Shown here piece after piece: positions 47,257 through 50,461 of a stretch of 50,461 bases of DNA. Every line of letters starts with the position of its first letter. Positions within the stretch are counted from its first letter, which is position 1. The notes beneath the pieces are model-generated. The model did not search any database, was not told the DNA's origin, and saw only the letters and a list, made by a program, of their open reading frames with translations. This DNA is from Clostridia bacterium. GTDB lineage: Bacteria; Bacillota; Clostridia; Christensenellales; Aristaeellaceae. Position numbers and translations under genes: made by a program. The DNA is taken from positions 1 through 50,461 of the forward strand of contig JAFTPN010000061.1 of NCBI GenBank assembly GCA_017463245.1, in the 5' to 3' direction.

Positions 47257-48234
47257 ATGAAACGGTCTGTGCTTTGCATTTTCTCCCTGGTGCTTTACCT
47301 GCTGCTGGCCTGCACCATGCTCTCTGCCAAGATCGAGGAAGAAATGATGCCTCAGGTGGAAGCGAAAACGCTGAAGTATAAAGGAACCACCCTCAGCTTC
47401 AGCCCTGATGTGCTTTTCCACGACGAACAGGGCGACCATTTCTACCACGCAGCCAACGGCTCTGGCTGGGAAAGCGGTTTGCGCATCCGGGAATTCATGC
47501 CCGCCCAATATTACTATGATATTTTCGAACAGATCGCTTTCACCGGTACGCCGCAGACCTACCACTTCATCATGTCTGCGTCACGGCAGCCGGTGGAGGG
47601 AGAAAAAGTGCATATCGTGGAGGAGTTTGAGGCGGTGGAGGATGTACACTTGTACTGCTATTCCGGCGCCCTGCCCGAAGACCTGTGGATGCCGCAGCAC
47701 ACCAGCATCATCGGTCAGAGCAGCCATGCGCTGCTGGTTCGCAACACAAGGGCGCAGCTGCCGTTCTTTCAGCACACAGCAAAAACGCTGTCCATCGCCG
47801 CTTCGCAGGCAGATCATGCCTACAGTCTCACCGAGATCAGCAGCTTCATCCAGTCGCTGCCGCCTGTTACGCTCATATGGATCTGCCTGCTGGCTGGGTT
47901 TCTGCTGCTGCTCCTGTTCTGGACACACCGCAGCGCATCCCCGGGCAAACTAACTTATATTATTGCAGCAGCATTCTTTTTGATCAGCGCCGCCATTCTC
48001 TTATCGAGGATCGATCTGCCCGCATCGCTTCTGCCCACAGAGAATATCTTTGACCTGGCGCACTACATCAGCACCTTTGGTCTGATCCTCCACGCATTGG
48101 AGCAATGCGGCGAGAACTTCGCTGCGCTTGCATTGCAGCACAGCATCCATCAATGCCTGCTTGTGGGCGTTGGCGGACTGTTGTTGGGCGTGACCTTCAT
48201 CATGCTGACTCGGCGTTTTTTGTGCAGAAGATAA
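47257..48234 (+). CDS. Membrane protein of unknown function, last gene of the ABC importer operon
   Basis: 325 residues; ATG directly follows the permease stop, with GGAGG about 12 bases ahead. An N-terminal hydrophobic segment (about 5-22) and a predicted outside domain of roughly 180 residues lead to four hydrophobic segments: about 205-225, 233-250, 266-285 and 300-318. The outside domain includes GTTLSFSPDVLFHDEQGDHF and NGSGWESGLRIREF. This segment faintly recalls the membrane-proximal barrel of HlyD/RND-type adaptors, but the match is weak. Four membrane helices with an N-terminal anchored ectodomain are not part of a standard ABC sugar importer. It could be a sensor, assembly factor or modifier of the transporter. 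No family recognised. Confidence 0.72.
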   Translation: MKRSVLCIFSLVLYLLLACTMLSAKIEEEMMPQVEAKTLKYKGTTLSFSPDVLFHDEQGDHFYHAANGSGWESGLRIREFMPAQYYYDIFEQIAFTGTPQTYHFIMSASRQPVEGEKVHIVEEFEAVEDVHLYCYSGALPEDLWMPQHTSIIGQSSHALLVRNTRAQLPFFQHTAKTLSIAASQADHAYSLTEISSFIQSLPPVTLIWICLLAGFLLLLLFWTHRSASPGKLTYIIAAAFFLISAAILLSRIDLPASLLPTENIFDLAHYISTFGLILHALEQCGENFAALALQHSIHQCLLVGVGGLLLGVTFIMLTRRFLCRR

Positions 48235-48265
48235 TGTGTCCCAACTTGGGACACATTCTTTTTTA
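48233..48265 (+). terminator. Terminator of the ABC importer operon
   Basis: Near-perfect palindrome AATGTGTCCCAA / TTGGGACACATT around C, then CTTTTTTAT. It overlaps the end of the last stop codon. Confidence 0.88.
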
Positions 48266-48284
48266 TATTACGCACCCGCCAAAA

Positions 48285-48332
48285 GCCTCCCTTGAGTAAA
48301 GGGAGGTGTCAGCCCAACGGACTGACGGAGGG
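48285..48332 (+). repeat. Repeat family C, copy 3
   Basis: CCTCCCTT / AAGGGAGG, then GTCAGCCC / GGACTGAC. Reads away from the importer operon, the same relative orientation as copies near degV and ftsK. Confidence 0.78.
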
Positions 48333-48335
48333 CTT

Positions 48336-48413
48336 GTTGCCGCTTGCCCCAACGCCTTACTCTCCTTCGCACCTGCAGGGGCAACCTGCGATCGCCCGCC
48401 CGTCCACGCATCA
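48336..48413 (+). repeat. Repeat family D, copy 1
   Basis: Shares GCCGCTTGCxCCAACGCCTTAC, a GCAC..GTAGGGGC-like segment and CTGCGATCGCCCGC with the reverse complement of 50383-50461. No coding potential. Confidence 0.75.
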
Positions 48414-48420
48414 CACCAAA

Positions 48421-48458
48421 GCAAAAGGACTGCGCACTTTCCCGCACAGCCCTTTTGC
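48421..48458 (-). terminator. Terminator of the GNAT gene
   Basis: Imperfect stem GCAAAAGGaCTGcGC / GCaCAGcCCTTTTGC directly after the stop codon on the minus strand. Confidence 0.7.
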
Positions 48459-48947
48459 TCAAATATTCTTTTCAAAATAGTACACCGTTTCGCCGTCCTC
48501 CACTTCAGTCAGCACCAGGCGTTGATACCCCCAATGCTGGTAGATCGCCTGGTTTCGCTTTTCCTTCGCCTCCACGCCAATGGTCAGCCGCGTAAACCCG
48601 CGCCGGGCTGCCTCCGTCTCCATCAGCCGCACCATGGCGGAGATATGCCCCTGCCCTTCATGCGTCTTTTCGATGCGCAAAGCGTTGACGTTGGCCGCCG
48701 TGGCGCCGTCCGCCAGCACGGTGCGCCCGGCAATGGCGCTGCACTCCGGCGCGAAGAGCAGCGTACCCTCGCCCACGGGTTCACCGTCGCACACCACCAC
48801 ATAGGTCAAGGCCTGGCCGGTGCGGTTATAGCCGATGTACTCGTCCCGCCAACGCACCCAGCGGGCATCCTCCAGATTCTGGCGGATGTTCTTTTCCCAG
48901 ATGCGTTCCAGGTCGTCCATGGTGGCCGGGCGGTATTCGTACTTCAT
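48459..48947 (-). CDS. GNAT-family N-acetyltransferase
   Basis: 162 residues from ATG 48947, seven bases after AGGAGG; the frame continues upstream through tRNA genes and is not coding there. The GNAT fold is clear: YEYRPATMDDLERIWEKNIR at the N-terminus, AYVVVCDGEPVGEGTLLF-type strands 2-4, and ALRIEKTHEGQGHISAMVRL with the acetyl-CoA loop R/Q-x-x-G-x-G/A partly altered (EGQGHI). FTRLTIGVEAKEKRNQAIYQ then HWGYQRLVL complete motif B. The substrate is unknown; protein N-termini, antibiotics and small amines are all possible. It stands immediately after the terminator of the tRNA operon. Confidence 0.9.
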   Translation of the reverse strand: MKYEYRPATMDDLERIWEKNIRQNLEDARWVRWRDEYIGYNRTGQALTYVVVCDGEPVGEGTLLFAPECSAIAGRTVLADGATAANVNALRIEKTHEGQGHISAMVRLMETEAARRGFTRLTIGVEAKEKRNQAIYQHWGYQRLVLTEVEDGETVYYFEKNI

Positions 48948-48967
48948 TTTACTTCCTCCTTGATATA

Positions 48968-49001
48968 CAAAAAGAGCCATCCTCTCGGATGACTCTTTTT
49001 G
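48968..49001 (-). terminator. Terminator of the tRNA operon
   Basis: Minus strand: CAAAAAGAG-CATC / GATG-CTCTTTTTG with a short loop and T-run. It ends about 20 bases before the GNAT start codon, right before its ribosome site. Confidence 0.85.
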
Positions 49002-49022
49002 TTGGCACTTGGCCTTGTCAGC

Positions 49023-49096
49023 TGGAGCGGGTGATGGGAATCGAACCCACGTGGCCAGCTTGGAAGGCTGGAGCTCTGCCATTGAGCTACACCCGC
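49023..49096 (-). tRNA. tRNA-Gly (anticodon TCC)
   Basis: Acceptor GCGGGTG / CACCCGC, anticodon loop CTTCCAA, T-loop GGTTCGATTCC, CCA encoded. 74 bases. Last of seven tRNA genes on one transcript. Confidence 0.95.
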
Positions 49097-49099
49097 ATG

Positions 49100-49174
49100 T
49101 GGAGCGGTAGACGGGATTCGGACCCGCGACATCCACCTTGGCAAGGTGGCACTCTACCACTGAGCTACTACCGC
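49100..49174 (-). tRNA. tRNA-Gly (anticodon GCC)
   Basis: Acceptor GCGGTAG / CTACCGC, anticodon loop TTGCCAA, T-arm GCGGGTCCGAATCCCGT, CCA encoded. Three bases from the tRNA-Gly(TCC). Confidence 0.95.
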
Positions 49175-49202
49175 ATATCCACGCATTTGCGTCGGGTGAT
49201 TT

Positions 49203-49286
49203 TGGTGCGGACGAAGAGACTCGAACTCTTACGCCATAAGACACCAGATCCTAAGTCTGGCGCGTCTGCCATTCCGCCACGCCCGC
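49203..49286 (-). tRNA. tRNA-Leu (anticodon TAG)
   Basis: 84 bases with a long variable arm, acceptor GCGGGCG / CGTCCGC (one G-T pair), anticodon loop CTTAGGA, CCA encoded. Confidence 0.94.
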
Positions 49287-49310
49287 ATGTCTCTTTAGCA
49301 GAATGGGATG

Positions 49311-49383
49311 TGACCCATTGGAGATTCGAACTCCAGACACCTTGATTAAAAGTCAAGTGCTCTGCCGACTGAGCTAATGGGTC
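49311..49383 (-). tRNA. tRNA-Lys (anticodon TTT)
   Basis: Acceptor GACCCAT / ATGGGTC, anticodon loop CTTTTAA, discriminator A. The CCA end is not encoded (CAT follows). Confidence 0.95.
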
Positions 49384-49390
49384 ATACAAG

Positions 49391-49462
49391 CTGGGGTGGC
49401 AGGGCTCGAACCTGCGAATGCGGGAGTCAAAGTCCCGTGCCTTACCACTTGGCTACACCCCA
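49391..49462 (-). tRNA. tRNA-Gln (anticodon TTG)
   Basis: Acceptor TGGGGTG / CACCCCA, anticodon loop CTTTGAC, discriminator G, CCA not encoded. 72 bases. Confidence 0.95.
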
Positions 49463-49511
49463 ACGCAGGCTGTCTCCACCGCAGATCGCAGCAGACCGAA
49501 GAAAGAAAAAA

Positions 49512-49587
49512 TGGGGTGACTAGTGGGGTTCGAACCCACGACATCCAGAGCCACAATCTGGCGCTCTACCACTGAACTATAGCCACC
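49512..49587 (-). tRNA. tRNA-His (anticodon GTG)
   Basis: Extra 5' G (G-1) opposite C73, acceptor GTGGCTA / TAGTCAC, anticodon loop TTGTGGC, CCA encoded. Confidence 0.95.
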
Positions 49588-49591
49588 ATGA

Positions 49592-49668
<77 letters not shown>

Positions 49669-49744
49669 ATGCCGCAAATCAGGGACCTCCAAGGGCATCG
49701 GCGTCGGCAGTTTTGACCTTTCGGCATTCCGCTGACAATTAGGA

Positions 49745-49773
49745 ATTATAGCACAACGCCGCGCGCCTGTCAA
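49745..49773 (-). promoter_or_regulatory. Consensus promoter of the tRNA operon
   Basis: Minus strand: TTGACA (49768-49773), 17-base spacer, TATAAT (49745-49750). Both hexamers are perfect consensus. The gap 49669-49744 is untranslated tRNA leader. Confidence 0.92.
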
Positions 49774-49803
49774 TCACTTTTTCATGAATTTAGCAATATT
49801 TTT

Positions 49804-50319
49804 TCAAATCACGTCCCAGCTGGGCGCCTGCCACAGCACCACTTCGCCCGCCGCCAGGCTCTTTTGCACGTCGATCAGCCGCTGGTTCCGGCTGCCGCAG
49901 AACTTGAGCTCCAGCGAGCGCTGCGCCAGAATGAAGGGGCCATCCACCACCACGTCGATGGCCTGCAAAAGCGCCATGCGGGCGGGGTCGTTCTCCTTCA
50001 GCAGGGCTTCCCAGGTGTAGCCGGTGTACGCCCACACGGTCAGGCGGCTCTCGCGAGCAGCCTGCGCCAGCACCAGGCATTCCTCCGGCTGGCAGAAGGG
50101 GTCGCCGCCGGAGAGGGTGATACCATCCAGCAGCGGGTTCTCGCGGAACTGGTCGATGATGGTCTGGGTGTCCACGGTTTTGCCGCCGTCGAAGGGGTGG
50201 GTTTCCGGGTTGTGGCAGCCGGGGCAATGGTGGGGGCAGCCCTGGGTGAAGATGGTGTAGCGGTAGCCGGGGCCGTCCACGATGGAGTCATTGACGGTGC
50301 CTGCGATGCGGATTTCCAT
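49804..50319 (-). CDS. nrdG: Anaerobic ribonucleotide reductase-activating protein
   Basis: 171 residues from ATG 50319 (GGGAGG upstream). Radical-SAM enzyme that installs the glycyl radical on the class III reductase NrdD under anaerobic conditions. The Fe-S/SAM motif is CPHHCPGC (Cys28, Cys32, Cys35), preceded by YTIFTQG. GITLSGGDPFCQPEECLVLA is the SAM-binding GGE-like region, and VVVDGPFILAQRSLELKFCG with SRNQRLIDVQKSL is the NrdG C-terminal signature. Length is typical. nrdD normally lies just upstream and is presumably beyond the right edge of the window; a hairpin at 50341-50364 would separate the two. It points to an anaerobic lifestyle. Confidence 0.95.
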   Translation of the reverse strand: MEIRIAGTVNDSIVDGPGYRYTIFTQGCPHHCPGCHNPETHPFDGGKTVDTQTIIDQFRENPLLDGITLSGGDPFCQPEECLVLAQAARESRLTVWAYTGYTWEALLKENDPARMALLQAIDVVVDGPFILAQRSLELKFCGSRNQRLIDVQKSLAAGEVVLWQAPSWDVI

Positions 50320-50335
50320 AAGAAACCTCCCGGAA

Positions 50336-50364
50336 AGGAAAAGGCCACAGCACCGTGTGGCCTT
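50336..50364 (-). terminator. Hairpin upstream of nrdG
   Basis: Stem AAGGCCACA / TGTGGCCTT (50341-50349 / 50356-50364). On the minus strand TTTCC-rich sequence follows. It probably ends the gene beyond the window edge or attenuates into nrdG, whose start is 22 bases away. Confidence 0.65.
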
Positions 50365-50382
50365 GAAATGATTTGCAGCTGG

Positions 50383-50461
50383 GCGTTTGTGCGGCGAGCG
50401 GGCGATCGCAGATCGCCCCTACGGGTGCGGAAATATGTAAGGCGTTGGTGCAAGCGGCACC
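50383..50461 (-). repeat. Repeat family D, copy 2 (cut by the window end)
   Basis: On the minus strand it reads GGTGCCGCTTGCACCAACGC ..., matching 48336-48413. It contains the self-complementary GCGATC..GATCGC segment. Confidence 0.75.

Noticed and set aside
23672-48332. Family C repeats as a CRISPR array
   Set aside because: Copies are single, kilobases apart, each with two internal hairpins, no regular spacers and no cas genes.
48944-49389. Short protein frames across 48944-49389
   Set aside because: They translate tRNA genes (for example GVAQWQSSSLPSW-like text) and are not coding.

Overview
This window comes from a GC-rich, Gram-positive-type bacterium, most likely a gut member of class Clostridia (Bacillota). 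The support is gene content: a B. subtilis-type mrfA-mrfB pair, DegV, DUF1836, UPF0340 (YwlG-like), DUF2975 with a small XRE regulator, FtsK/SpoIIIE, an FHA-FtsW-PBP cluster, an ECF sigma/anti-sigma pair, anaerobic NrdG, Bacillota-style Shine-Dalgarno sites, and no outer-membrane genes. The genus cannot be named from sequence alone. I see no phage, transposase, rRNA or CRISPR array.

Layout. 1-6287: surface-polysaccharide operon with a processive GT2 synthase (5' end cut off), a membrane-anchored degenerate deacetylase, a GH18-like hydrolase and a protein with three tandem NodB-type domains. 6359-11290: mrfA-mrfB DNA-repair pair, a TPR protein and signal peptidase I. 11370-15572: MBOAT O-acyltransferase plus a DHHW/SGNH partner carrying four tandem beta-type repeats. 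15868-19596 (minus): alpha-fucosidase GH29 and YicI-like alpha-xylosidase GH31, a plausible pair for fucosylated xyloglucan oligosaccharides. 19780-20844: a MurG homologue. 20881-22655 (minus): five-gene DUF2975/XRE membrane operon. 22815-25520: deoC, degV and DUF1836. 25619-27792: ECF sigma factor and its large anti-sigma protein. 27930-32818: XRE-TPR regulator, orphan beta-class DNA methylase, Cys-cluster protein, UPF0340 and DUF2974 hydrolase. 33179-37230 (minus): secreted DUF3298-like protein then FtsK. 37381-42234: M16 peptidase, then FHA-FtsW/RodA-class B PBP. 42351-43851 (minus): PadR regulator with two paralogous membrane proteins. 43993-48234: ABC sugar-importer-like operon without an ATPase. 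48459-50319 (minus): GNAT acetyltransferase, seven tRNA genes, NrdG.

Cell-envelope work dominates. There is polymer synthesis and modification (1-6287), O-acylation (11439-15572), peptidoglycan lipid II synthesis and polymerisation (murG, FtsW, PBP), protein export (lepB) and envelope signalling (sigma/anti-sigma, PadR, DUF2975).

The least expected structure lies between the genes. Four families of short hairpin-rich repeats (called A-D here) sit after stop codons, nearly always in one orientation relative to the gene that ends there. Several copies begin at, or contain, the stop codon. Copies differ by paired substitutions that preserve the stems, which points to selection or copying constraints on folded structure. 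One eroded copy appears to supply the last codons and stop of the PBP gene. All annotation was done by eye; no database search was run.
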